Assembly (NCBI GenBank): GCA_033182465.1
Contig: CP137329.1
Span: forward strand, 930,001-994,000
Direction: 5' to 3'
Origin: Sanghuangporus weigelae
Taxonomy: Eukaryota; Basidiomycota; Agaricomycetes; Hymenochaetales; Hymenochaetaceae
DNA: 64,000 nucleotides
Shown: piece after piece, positions 1 through 10,880 of the stretch
Numbering within the stretch: the stretch's first letter is position 1
Layout: the number at the start of each line of letters is the position of its first letter
The notes under the pieces: model-generated
What the model was told of the DNA's origin: nothing
The model's input: only the letters and a program-made list of their open reading frames with translations
The model's database searches: none
Program-made: the position numbers and the translations under genes

Positions 1-8
1 GTTTCAAG

Positions 9-699
9 CTATTGCACACTATACAACTGAAGACAATTACTACAACGGATTTTACATTCCAGCAGGCACTATAATTCTTCCTAATGTCTGGTACATATTA
101 TAGGGCACTTTATGTCTGTATATCAACTGCTCACTTTCCTCCCAGGGCTATGCTTATGGACCCAAAAAAGTATCCAGAACCAGACAAATTCAAACCTGAT
201 TGTTGGCTCCCTCCTAGTGGGAGTAAACAACCTCTGCAATCGAACAAGATTGCATTTGGATTTGGCAGATGGTGATTGGTTGTGTTAGCTACATTTACGG
301 AAACATTACTAATGAATATCTACAAAGTATCTGTCCAGGAAGACACTTCGCAGAAGATTCGGTTCGGAGCTTTCACCGTACAAAATTATAGATCCTAACT
401 TCATTGCATGTCATTTCAGGTCTTTCTCCAGGTTGCGTCCATACTTGCCGTATTTGATATCCAAATGGCTGTCGATGCAAATGATGATCCTATTGTCCCA
501 AAAGAGGAGTATATATTGGCGTTTATAAGGTTTGTTGTGTCTCTGAACCAAAGCTTACTCGTAAGCGACGTTGTTACCTCAAAGGAAACCTATGCCGTTC
601 AAGTGTAAGATCACGCCACGTTCGGACAAGTCAGCAGAGCTTATTCAACAAGCAGTAGAGTCCATCTCGTCAGTCCATGGTACTCCAAAGGCAGATTAG
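9..699 (+). CDS. P450-A: C-terminal part of a cytochrome P450, probably decaying (5' end outside window)
   Basis: This is the 3' end of a fungal microsomal P450. Positions 1-8 look like the tail of an intron, and coding starts with AIAHYTTEDNYYNGFYIPAG, the segment after the K-helix. Introns occur at about 92-147, 272-327, 360-419 and 530-580. Exon joins follow those of the next P450 (P450-B), and the protein ends at the TAG 697-699. The frame stays open, but two nearly invariant arginines are cysteines. The PERW motif reads PDCW (TGT at 201-203), and the heme-loop FGFGRR becomes FGFGRC because the split codon 270-271/328 is TGT. The heme-ligand cysteine in ICPGRHFAEDS is kept. Both changes are CGN to TGN. 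I infer a gene that is losing function, or less likely a non-standard P450. The missing 5' half cannot be judged. Confidence 0.75.
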
Positions 700-1153
700 A
701 GTGTTACGGACAATACGCCTGAACGGAATTTTGACAAGAAATCATTGCGTTTCCATGGTACTACTAAGATTATTTTCTCCTTCCTGGCTTCTCATGAAAC
801 TCAAGCATGATTTTGTACAGTATGCAAAGTCTTATTTTGAATTGTTGAAACTCCCTAGGTGTATTGTATAGAAGATAGAAAAGAACAAATACCTACTTTG
901 AATGCACCGGGAAGTCGCATCTGAAATCAAATTCTGTGGATGATGTACGGCTCTTCATAGGGGTTCAGGTGATACTAAATCATTTGACTTATAGCATTCA
1001 TCTTTGAGCTCCCTTATCTTGAAACAAATATTGAGTCCCCGAGTTCAAACTCCGAAACGCGTCAATCGAGCGTGTCCTGCACGTGACTGCACGTAATTTG
1101 CTAATTGAGTAAACAGACCTCACTTGACATTCATCACTCAACACATGTTAACG
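700..1153. other. Spacer between P450-A and the UPF3-like gene
   Basis: I see no gene here. It must hold the 3' end signals of P450-A and the promoter of the UPF3-like gene. Short open frames in it have no recognisable protein features. Confidence 0.5.
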
Positions 1154-2901
1154 ATGGCGGCGTCAGCGGAGCCGTCTGGCAAGCAGAAGAACAAATCTCG
1201 GTTAGAGAAGAAGCCACAAGCCACACAGTCACCAGCACACGACAAACTCAAGACGATTGTTCGTCGTCTTCCACCCAATCTTCCTGAGGATGCCTTCTGG
1301 CAGAGCGTTCAACCATGGGTCACCGATGAGACTGCATCATGGCGCGCCTTCTATCCAGGAAAAATCAGGAAAAAGTAAGCGGGATTGCTATGTACAAGTG
1401 TCTTAAGACTCAGTCGTTTGCCGTGGGACAGACACAATGTTAACAAGGAGAACATGCCCTCTCGCGCTTATATCGCCTTTCGAACCGTAGAACAATTGGC
1501 TGCATTCAGCCAAGCGTATGATGGGCATATATTTCGTGATAAGACAGGTGAGTTCTCCTATATTATCCTGCATATGATTACTGAATGCCTTTAGGCAACG
1601 AATCTTTTGCTGTTGTAGAATTCGCTCCTTTCCAAAAGGTCCCGCCGGAAAAGCGTAAAGTAGACACGAGAATGGGCACAATCGAACAAGGTAGCGAGCG
1701 AAACTATTTATCATCTTCGAGCTAAACCAACTTCGATCAGATGATGACTTCAAATCGTTCCTTGCCTCTCTCAGTGCTCCAACTTCCAAACCCACGGAGA
1801 CTGAGGCGCTTGAGGCGCTTGGTGAGAAACCCTTGAATCCGTATCGTAGAAATGCTGATCGAACTCGTTATCGTTATAGTCGCAGCCTCTCAGGCCCTTG
1901 AACAACCCAAAACAACCCCTTTATTGGAAGCGCTTCGTGCCGAGAAACAAGCACAGCGGGATAAGGAAACAATCTTAAAGGCACATGCGCATTATCGTGA
2001 CCGAAACTTGGCCAAGGAAGAGCTAGGGGCTCGTAAGAAAGGAAAGCAACCTCAGGGAGCTTCGCCGATTCAGCGTGACGAAGCATCCGCTGGTCCCGGA
2101 CAGGGTAAAAGGAACAGACGTGGGGGCAAGAAGAGTGATGCAAATGCTGGAGATCCTGCTCAGAAGGCAAAGGCAAAGGAAGCTGCGACGGCACCACATA
2201 CCAAAGTTCTTGTAAAATCTGCGGTGAAACAGGGTTCACAACAAGACTCGGCGCCATCAATCAAAGAGGGAGCTATGGAACCGCCACAGGAGCGGCGCGC
2301 ACGCCCAGGGATTGGAACACGCCAATTTGAAGTCGCATTGGCTGGTGCAGGAGTTTTACCGGGCGGTTCGGATCGCAAATCTCGGCGTGAACGTGAACGC
2401 GAGAGGAAGTTGGGAGCTCCTGAGCCAGTAGCGGCAGCAGACAAGGGGAAGGACAAAGTTGAGAAGCCGTCAGCTCAGACTACTCCAGGAAAAGAACGTT
2501 CGCGCGGTGGACGGAAACGTGGAGATAGCGCGAAGAGCCAGACGGGACCTACGATAACTAACGTGGTTGAATCTATTGCAGGTAGGAACTTGCTCCTATA
2601 GTGAATGTTCTATTCAATCAGCTTCTTTTTTCTGACTTCTGAAGGTCCGGTACCTACTATCCTTCCTCGGGGCGAAAACCAACCAGGAATCCTAAGCCGT
2701 CCTGTTCCAGCACTTACTGCAAAGGACGTACCAATATCGGAAGGTGTGTCTGGAGAGCCTGAATCAAGAGCCGTCACGGGCGGGCGGACGACGCCTGGAG
2801 AGGGCCGAGGTGAAGGTCATGGTGGGCGCCGCCGAGGTCGTGGAAGGGGTTTTCCTCGGGGTGCTGCCCCACCACCAGCGGTACGTGATCCTGTGCGGTA
2901 A
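1154..2901 (+). CDS. UPF3: UPF3-like nonsense-mediated mRNA decay factor
   Basis: UPF3 couples UPF2/UPF1 to translating mRNPs in nonsense-mediated decay and shuttles between nucleus and cytoplasm. The N-terminal Smg4/UPF3 RRM-like domain is readable: IVRRLPPNLPEDAFW, FYPGKIRKK, NKENMPSRAYIAFRTVEQL, YDGHIFRDKTGNESFAVVEF, APFQKVP. It is followed by EQDDDFKSFLASL and a long basic tail rich in K/E/R, ending in a Gly/Arg-rich segment (GRRRGRGRGFPRGAAPPP). Inferred exons are 1154-1374, about 1414-1547, 1595-1690, 1741-1821, 1880-2581 and 2645-2901, all phase-consistent; intron 1 is the least certain because it would be only about 39 nt. I chose the ATG at 1154 for its better context, but in-frame ATGs at 1124 and 1145 precede it. 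The gene looks intact, between two P450s. Confidence 0.85.
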
Positions 2902-3800
2902 CTGCCTCCCTCCCATGGAGTCAATGTCTCCGACGATTCAGACGAGTTTGGACTCTCGTGATCTTTTGCACATATGGTGTTTGAATGCAATGCCGTACTG
3001 GTCTTGAAATCGGTAACGCCGTCTTTGGACCATCGGGCTCGTCATAGTTAGACAAGGATGATCCGTGACATGCTTGAATTGCCTTCCGGGGACCGTCTAC
3101 CAGATGACTGTACTTTATTGGACATCCATATTCTCGGCCTTGTCACGATCGATACTTTCTGTTGACGGAGGTGCTTGTGTCTCATTTGTTGCTATCGAGC
3201 TCATGAATATTGGACTCCTCAATAATCATTATTTTCCGATTATTCATCGCATGAAATGCAATACTTCTTTTTCGAATTACTTCCCTTGTAAAGGCATGAC
3301 GATACTCGACTTGTGTATTGCCTTTGAGTCCTATCTTGCATTCGACAATAGAAGGAACAAAACGATTGCTGGCAGCAGCGACTTGACTAGTACCCTTGGT
3401 ACTCTATGGGACATAAACAAAGTAAGTCGCTTTTCAATAGATTCTAGATGGAACGTTAACCTAGTCGCACACGTGTTCTTAAAGGAAGCCACGGAATTTT
3501 GCTTGAGGAATTAAGTACGATGACTGGAGTTTCCGGAGAACATGTTCCGTAATTATTTTTAGCCATGAAATTTTCGGAGCTCTGCTATGGAGTTTCCCTA
3601 TGGAGAATATTTTCGTGGACTCATGATCTATTAGGGCGTATAGAATGCGCTCAAGCATTCTGTATTGAATATCATCGAGCTGATTCTTCCATTTGTTCAT
3701 AACGGATGGGATTTTTGTTGCCGGATCGATTTGGTTCTGTATAAGTACATCGAACGTTTATCAGGTATACTATCAACTCCTGCTCGTGCGCACGCTTCTG
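2902..3800. other. Spacer between UPF3-like gene and P450-B
   Basis: A 149-codon open frame at 3065-3514 shows no signal, domain or fungal codon preference that I can recognise, so I do not call it a gene. The last few hundred bases should hold the P450-B promoter. Confidence 0.4.
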
Positions 3801-6102
3801 ATGGCAACTCTGCTCTTAGATGTAATCGCTCTTTCGTGTGCTGCGTTCTCTCTGCGATCATGGCTTAAGCGTCGCAAGAGTCGTGCACTTGAGACTTATC
3901 CCCTTCCCCCAGGGCCAAAGGGACTTCCATTGGTCGGGAACATATTCGATATGCCTGATTCAGATGAATGGGAGAAAGCACGCGAATGGGGCGAGACATA
4001 CGGTAAGAAATTCGGCATCTGGTCGTTAACCGCATACGAAGTTTTGGACTTTCTTAGGCGGTCTTGTTATGGTGCAAAATTTGGGCACCAGATACTTGTT
4101 TGTGAACTCGTATGATGTTGCTCTCGATCTGTTCGAGAAGCGAGGCAACATCTATTCGACAAGGCCTTTTAATTCGATGCTGGAGCTGTAAGTATGTATC
4201 TCTTCACTTTCCGCACCTTACTCACCATTGCGCACAGCGAGGAATGGATCTGGTTCACCGTCATGATGCCGTACGGAGATGAGCATCGAAAATCAAGACA
4301 ACAGCTCCATCGTTTCTTCCAACAGAATGTCGTGTCTGGCTATCATGAGGTGCAAACACTGAGTACGCAAAAGTTTCTCCTTGCGATACTTGAGGATCCT
4401 ACCAAATACGCGGACCACATTCGATAGTACGTCCGTTTAACTTTCATTGTCTTGTGTATCTGACGAAGGACCCAAGTTCCGCGGGAGAATTGATTATGAA
4501 GGTTGGCTATGGATACCAAGGTTAGATCAGTGACAATGCTCCGGCTCGAGATATGCTAACTGCACGATTTAGTTGCCGAGAAACATGACCCGTATATCGA
4601 ACTTGTTGAAAGAGCAATGGAGTCTGTGACTGAAGCGCAGAGGTTCTTCCTTGTCAATGCTCTTCCTGCCTGTGAGTCTGCATGCCGACCAAAATTGAGT
4701 TTTATCGTGCTCATAATGAGTATCAGTGCAATATCTTCCAGAATGGTTCCCAGGAGCTCAGTTCCTTTCGACAGCCAAGGTCGGGCGAGATCTATCGCGG
4801 CAGATGCTTGTCAAACCTTTCGCAATGGCAAAGGGACTGATTGTGAGAATCATCTTTACTACCATGACTCTGACTGATCGGATACTCTCTACCTCAGGCA
4901 AACGGGAAAGGTTCTGCATCTCTAACGAGCAAACTTCTGGAACAGAACACGGATGCAAATGGTGAAGTCCCAAATGAGACTCTCATCGCCAAAACAGTCG
5001 GGACCACCTATGCAGGTAACCATCTACATAAGTTCCTTAGGAGATCTCACTCACTTTTTCATACTTCAGCTGGAGCAGATACAGTACGTGATTCATTGAA
5101 CTGCATTTGCAATTCCCTGACATTTGCGGATCACGCCATAGACTGTATCCGCTCTTCTCACCTTTATTTTGGTTATGGTACTCTATCCGGAGACAATGCG
5201 GCGAGGACAGGAAGAACTGGACAAGGTTATTGGAAGGAACACCTTACCGACCATGGATGACAAGGCAAACTTGCCGTACATTACTGCCATCTGCAAGGAA
5301 ATTCTCAGGTGAGCGTGAATCCAGCCCCTAGTGAGATTAGCGCACACAAATTTTTATACATTCCCACAGATATCAGCCTGTTACTCCTCTCGGTATGCCC
5401 TTAACCTGAATTGTGCGCCGCTTCCATATGAGTCGCCTTACCTTTTGGCATAGCTGTTGCGCACTCTACTTCCGAAGACGATGTCTACAATGGATACTTC
5501 ATCCCAGCCGGAACCACTATTCTTCCTAACGTATGGTGCGTCTTTGAAACGCATGCCGCTTCTGTAACTCAATTGATAGATTTGTCCAGGGCAATGATGA
5601 GAAATCCGAAAGAATATCCAGAACCAGACAAATTTAGGCCCGAGCGATGGTTGGCAACAGATGGAAGAAAGACACCTTTAGAAGCGAACAAGGTAGCATT
5701 TGGATTCGGCAGGCGGTAGGTGATTTTTGTTCATCCTCTTGTGGAATTACAATAAGGATTTCTCCAGTATCTGCCCGGGTAGGCACTTTGCTGAGAACTC
5801 GGTATGTTTGCTTGTAGTCCATTCCCGTGCCAAAGCTAAGTCGATATAGATCTTCATCGGTGTAGCGTCCATTCTCGCGATGTTTGATATTCAAATGGCT
5901 GTTGATGACAAGGGGGAACTGATTGTACCAAAGGAAGAGTATACACAAAACTTTATCAGGTATGACATAGTTTTCACCAGGCGTGGTTTTACAATTGACT
6001 GTCGCTGCATAAAGACACCCAAAGCCATTCAAATGCAAAATTACACCGCGCTCCGACAAGTCGGCGGAGCTCATTCGCCAAGCGGTCGAATCCATATACT
6101 AA
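3801..6102 (+). CDS. P450-B: cytochrome P450 monooxygenase, complete
   Basis: This is a heme-thiolate monooxygenase anchored in the ER by an N-terminal membrane segment (MATLLLDVIALSCAAFSL). A proline-rich hinge follows (YPLPPGPKGLPLVGNIFDMP). Key motifs are intact: I-helix AGADT near 5070, K-helix EILR near 5300, PERW at 5639-5650, heme loop FGFGRR joined by splicing (5710s to about 5769) to ICPGRHFAENS, then the C-terminus HPKPFKCKITPRSDKS. It has about a dozen short introns, so the protein should be near the usual 500-510 residues. An upstream in-frame ATG at 3693 would add a poor N-terminal extension. The family resembles the basidiomycete P450s commonly annotated as O-methylsterigmatocystin-oxidoreductase-like; the exact CYP family and substrate are unknown to me. 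P450-A is its closest neighbour in sequence. Confidence 0.88.
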
Positions 6103-6277
6103 CTCGAAGACGAGTTTTATTGTACACCTAATAGCTCAGATTGGATTCGCACATGTGCTGTAAACTATTTTAAAGACGAAATGCTATGTACTTATTTCAT
6201 TAGTGACTCAGCCTTTAACTGTTCAAAAAAACTGGTACGTTTATCGATTCAGAGAAAATCAAAATCACTTCCATGAG

Positions 6278-6358
6278 TCAATAGGATAGTGAATCGTTCC
6301 TTCGCTTCGCAAAAGGCGCTGCTTGACAAATGAGAGCAACTGCCTCGATCGAGCGCAA
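6278..6358 (-). pseudogene. Relic of a P450 C-terminal exon
   Basis: Read on the minus strand, this stretch gives LRSIEAVALICQAAPFAK and runs to a TGA at 6278. It lines up closely with the last residues of the live genes, for example PRSEEAVALIRQAATFAK in P450-H. Upstream of it no further P450 sequence is recognisable, so it is an isolated 3' scrap rather than part of a gene. Confidence 0.7.
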
Positions 6359-6754
6359 TCTAAACACGTTGGGAACGCTTCATGGCACCCAATTGGTATC
6401 CCGCTGTGACCGGATCTGAAGTAAGCCTCAAAATAAAACTCGGAGCCAAAGGTGTTAGTCAAGGTTTGAATACCTAAAGGAAACCAATGTGTTAGATTGA
6501 ATAGAGAAGAAGGGGAGTATCGTACCAGATCGGATACTTTCAAGGTTCAATACTGATGCATGCCACAGGATGGAGCTGAGATAGACGTGCTGAATATTAA
6601 CATTGCTAATGCGGACGTCTTCCATCCGTGATCAGCGCATCCAAATAAGTAGGTGGTTATTGTTTTTCTCGTTTGGGAGTATCTGACTCTGACATAAGCA
6701 TTTCCTATCACAGACCAGTGACTACGTCATCAAACTCCTTTCTGGATTTTTCAG

Positions 6755-6823
6755 TTTGCCTTCGCTTTTGCCTTCACTTTTGCCTTCGCTTTTGCCTTTG
6801 CTTTTGCCTTTGCTTTTGCCTTC
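6755..6823. repeat. Minisatellite, 12-bp period, about six copies
   Basis: Tandem copies of TTTTGCCTTCGC, with C/T and G/A variants, fill the spacer between the convergent genes P450-B and P450-C. No function is evident. Confidence 0.85.
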
Positions 6824-6964
6824 AGACAATTTGTGTATCAATACATATCCTAATCGTACACATTCTACAATCTGATAAAGCACATCATGACTCATTTCCG
6901 AGTAAACTTTCCCATTTCACTATTTCAACAATGCTCACTTTCGTCATGGCCAAATATCCAAAAG

Positions 6965-9288
6965 TCATTTAGTAAAGGTGGCTGCTTCACGAATAACAGC
7001 AGCTGCCGCTTCCGAACGCGGCGTGATGTTGCACTTGAAAGGCTTGGGGTGCCTATCGAATTCACGTCATATTAGATGATGCGTCGGCATACCAAATTAC
7101 TCACCTGGCGAGAGTCGAGGTGTACTCCTCTAGCGGGATAATCGGAATACCGCAGTCGTTTGTCGCCTTTTGGATGTTAAACATAGCCAGGATGGAAGCT
7201 ATTCCAATGAAAATCTGACACAGCAGTCTTATTGATCAAGGATACCATAATCATTTCGTTGACAGAACCTACAGAATTCTCAGCAAAAAATCTGCCGGGA
7301 CAAATTCTTATATTGCTGCTGTGAGTAGATGTATAGAATGTTGTGAGACAACACTCATACCGTCTTCCAAATCCAAACGCTATCTTGTTAGATTCTAAAG
7401 GGTGTTCTGCTCCGTATGTGGGGAGCCATCTGTCCGGAATAAATTTGTCTGCCTCTGGATATCTCTTCGAGTCTCTCAACATGGCCCTGAATATGATCAC
7501 TCCTTTCAGCAGAAGCAGTCCTAAGATATATTATGTGCGTACCATGCGTTTCCATATATGATGGTCCCGGCAGGAATGAAGTACCCTTTAAACACATCAT
7601 CCTTCTCGGCCAGATGGGCCAAACCTTTGCCAAAGATGTCAGGCGATACCAGTATACTTATGTAAAGGCCGTATCGACGCACCGAGCGGAGACACAGTCT
7701 GCCATCTAAGGTGTAAGGTGTAACTATAGTGTGGTTTCGTATCGAATATTTTTCTCATCTCAAACATTCGATGCAAATGGCTTCGACGTAAGGAAGCCTG
7801 GGCCTGTCCTCAAAAGTCGGGAAAGTGGTTTTTGCGATCACTCTATCAACTTCTTCTTGGCCTTTCCTCATAGCATCCGGATACAAAACCATCGCCAATA
7901 TGAAGGTGAGTAAGACCGATACGATCTGTTTGTGAGAGGTAATCTCTCATGTGAGACACTGGACAGAGGATTTTAAGACCTACAGTGTCTCCGCCAGCTG
8001 AAAGCATGACGTACATCAGCAAACGGGTATTAAGAGACTGTAGCAAGAACAAACCTGCAAATACCACTGCGACTGACTGTGCAATAAATGCCTCGTTGGA
8101 CTCATTCTCGTTAGCGTGTCCATACATCTCAAGCAGTTTGCTGAACATTGAGGGAGTGGCTGTTCCATCAGCCTTAGGTGAAGTACAAATAAAAGTTAAC
8201 TTTACTTTCCCAGATGAACGAAGTATCGAGAAGTTAGTCTACACACCATCTTAGTCCTGGCCCTGTCATGGGGTTCGTTGCACATTATGATAGCTGCTTT
8301 GTATCCTTCCTTAGCCTTCTGGTGGAAATGCACCCCTGGAAACCAAGATGGGATGTAACGGACTTAAAACGAGATCAATATAATTCCTGTTGCTTGAGAA
8401 TAAGAACTCACGGACAGGTAGAGCGTTGACTAGGTTGAATGCCATGGCGTCGACGATGGTTCTAACACCGTTGTCAATTATTTCCACATCTGGGTCATTC
8501 TCCGTAACTAGAATGATTCGATTACAGTGATCCGATCGAGGAAAATTTCGACGACTGCCTACTTTCATAGCCGTAAGCAATCTTGGTGATTGCTTCTGCA
8601 GCAGCGCTGAGAAGTTTATCATTAGCGCAACCCCTACTGGACAGAATTTTGCTTACTATCTTATATGACCACGAAATTTGTCTGGATCTTCCAGAAGTTT
8701 GAGCAGAAGATTATGTGCCGACTGAGTCTGCACATCCTAGTATTCCTTGGTGACAGATCGCTGAAAAGTTTTGTTGAAAAGCTGTCTAGCCTTTCGCAGC
8801 TTGTCTCCGTAGGGCATCACAGCAGTGAACCAATCAGACCATCCTTCTCTGCGAAAGACTAATGTATACATATTGTTGTGATCGAGAAAGCTGATAAACA
8901 TACAGGTCGAGCATCGTTATCTGAGGTCTACTTGAGTACATGCTGCTCCGTTTCTCCAGAAGCTCGATCGCATCCTCGTATGAGTTAAGGAATAGGTAAC
9001 CCGTCCCGAACTTCTTGATGTAGATGAGATTGCCTAGAGGAAAGGGTCGGAAACCAGATGCATGGGCATCCGCATCTGTAAGAGCTCACCATACTTCATG
9101 CTCCATTGACGTACAGATTCCCACTCGTTTTCCTGGGGCATATCCAGAACATTACCAATGATTGGAAGTCCCTTCGGTCCGGGCGGTAAGGGATAGCTAT
9201 TCGCACGTTGTTTTCTCCATGACAAGAAGGAGCGAATGCAAATCAAGGCAACAACTATTGCGGCTGCGTCGAGGATGTATATGTTCAT
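6965..9288 (-). CDS. P450-C: cytochrome P450 monooxygenase, complete
   Basis: This is a membrane-anchored P450 starting MNIYILDAAAIVVALICIRS with the hinge YPLPPGPKGLPIIGNVLDMP. The I-helix AGGDT lies near 7985, followed by a long helix with MVLYPDAMRKGQEE and the K-helix ECLR near 7755. The PERF-type motif is FIPDRWL, and the heme loop is FGFGRR spliced to ICPGRFFAENS near 7290-7385. The last exon reads HPKPFKCNITPRSEAAAAV and stops at 6965. The start at 9288 was chosen to match P450-E and P450-H; a second ATG sits one codon upstream. It is the first of a minus-strand tandem array, and I see no inactivating change. Substrate unknown. Confidence 0.85.
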
Positions 9289-10880
9289 CATCACAAAGAG
9301 AAGATAGGATAACAATCTGGAGCAGGTAGCATAGTATATATCTCGGACGGAGTACAGTCGTGAGGCTAGCTGTTACTTGATTGGTGCTCTGTTCGATCCA
9401 GATTCCGAACTTAAGAAGAATCAGATGTGCCCGAGTGGAATCACTGAATATCACCGATGAGAGAAGAAAGCACAGAGGAGACAACGCTCCGCCGAGGAAC
9501 AATTTCGTAACTATTGAGATCTTTGAATATCTGTCTCGGCTTGAACCTCATGCAAGGCGTCGGCATGTCGATGAATCGAAAACTCGATCTACACGGCTGC
9601 ATTGTGGAGCAAGGATGTGGAGACCCCGAAGCGACTGATAAAGACCTCCCATTTTTTCGAGGCACTGGCATCGTGTAACGTTGCTTCGTACTTCGTACAA
9701 ACCTTCCGTTTTTTTTGTCCCACAGTATCAAATTTGCGATGATAAGGTGATGTCGTAATCCCGGAGGATGGACGTAAACACATTTGCTCTGACGCAGTGA
9801 GAGAAGTGTATTCCTAGCAGTACACTGACCGTCGATTGCTCAAAAGAAATGGTGGCCATGATGCAAAGAATAATCTTGTAAGACGTGATCAAGGTTAGAG
9901 AAATCACGACGAAGATGTGGACGCAGAGGGTAAAATGTGAAGGCACGTGGCGTGTAGATCCTGGTTTCTCACGCAGCCGACGTTCGTTCCGCTTCAAGGA
10001 TGCAAAAACTGACCAGAACATTTTTCATACCGTAACATCCTTGGCTCAGCTTACTAATTTTTGCCTCGTTGACTCACAGTCTCGTTCTCTTCGGCATTTC
10101 AAATGCACTGCCAATGATGGAAGTTCTCCCGACCCTATGGGATAGCTACCCATTTCACTGGATAAGCCGGAACAAGTGCATACACATATCGCAGCAATCG
10201 CGGAAACATACTTGAACATGGTTCTCTTCGGTGCATAGCGGGCTACACTTCAAGAATGGATCTGATTGATAAGTTGAGCGGAAAAGGCAGGCCAATATCA
10301 CTGAATGGACGTCTTACATGTTATCAAACGCGAAGCAAGCCCAGAGAATAAACCGAATGTCCCGGATCAATACAGGTTTCTTTTCTGATGAGTCTATGCT
10401 AGGAACAATTCCAAAGCAAGAGTGCACTGATCAAACGGACTGAAATCAGCATTGAAGGCGAAGCCGTGCTCTTCTGGAGAAGATAAGTAAGTTCGGCGGG
10501 GAATCAGGAACGAGAACAAAGTTCTGTACCCATCGCGGATCTACGTTTTCCATATGAACGTACGGCAACTGCAAGTCGGTATCTCATCCGACTCTTAAGG
10601 CATTTCTTCTGGACAAAATCGTTTCATCCTCCCATTGAATGAGGGCTACATGGCTCATCGTAAAGTGGCGGAATAATGATACGTCCGTCACGATCAAATG
10701 AAAGAGTCCAATCCGTAAGGACGCGGATTTAGCTTACAACACCAAGGCACAAATGGGTTAAGATTCAAAATCTATTTTACATTTCTTACAATTTGATGAC
10801 ACCGCCTCTCATTCAAGGCGTCAGGAGAATGCCTGATCTAATGCATACCAAACCAGTATTCGTGTCACTGTTGCTTAAAG
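9289..10880. other. Spacer between P450-C and P450-D
   Basis: About 1.6 kb without an intact gene. It contains the promoter side of P450-C, an N-terminal P450 relic (10044-10200) and the 3' side of P450-D. The short open frames at 9381-10145 are not convincing. Confidence 0.5.
10044..10200 (-). pseudogene. Relic of a P450 N-terminal exon
   Basis: The minus strand reads SYPIGSGELPSLAVHLKC and then ERDCESTRQ. This parallels SYPLPPGPKGLPIIGNVLDMP and EWESVRQ of live P450-C. The DNA similarity extends to the donor side of that exon (10044-10080 resembles the exon-1 end of P450-E). The hinge prolines and glycines are largely lost and the remainder of the gene is not visible. It is an old, truncated duplicate. 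Confidence 0.7.

Larger units (their letters stand above)
6103..6964. other. Convergent spacer between P450-B and P450-C
   Basis: This is the 3'-to-3' spacer between plus-strand P450-B and minus-strand P450-C. Besides the P450 relic at 6278-6358 and the 12-bp tandem repeat at 6755-6823 I see no gene. Confidence 0.5.

Noticed and set aside
3065-3514. 149-codon open frame upstream of P450-B
   Set aside because: No domain, signal or similarity to anything I know, and poor codon character; probably chance.
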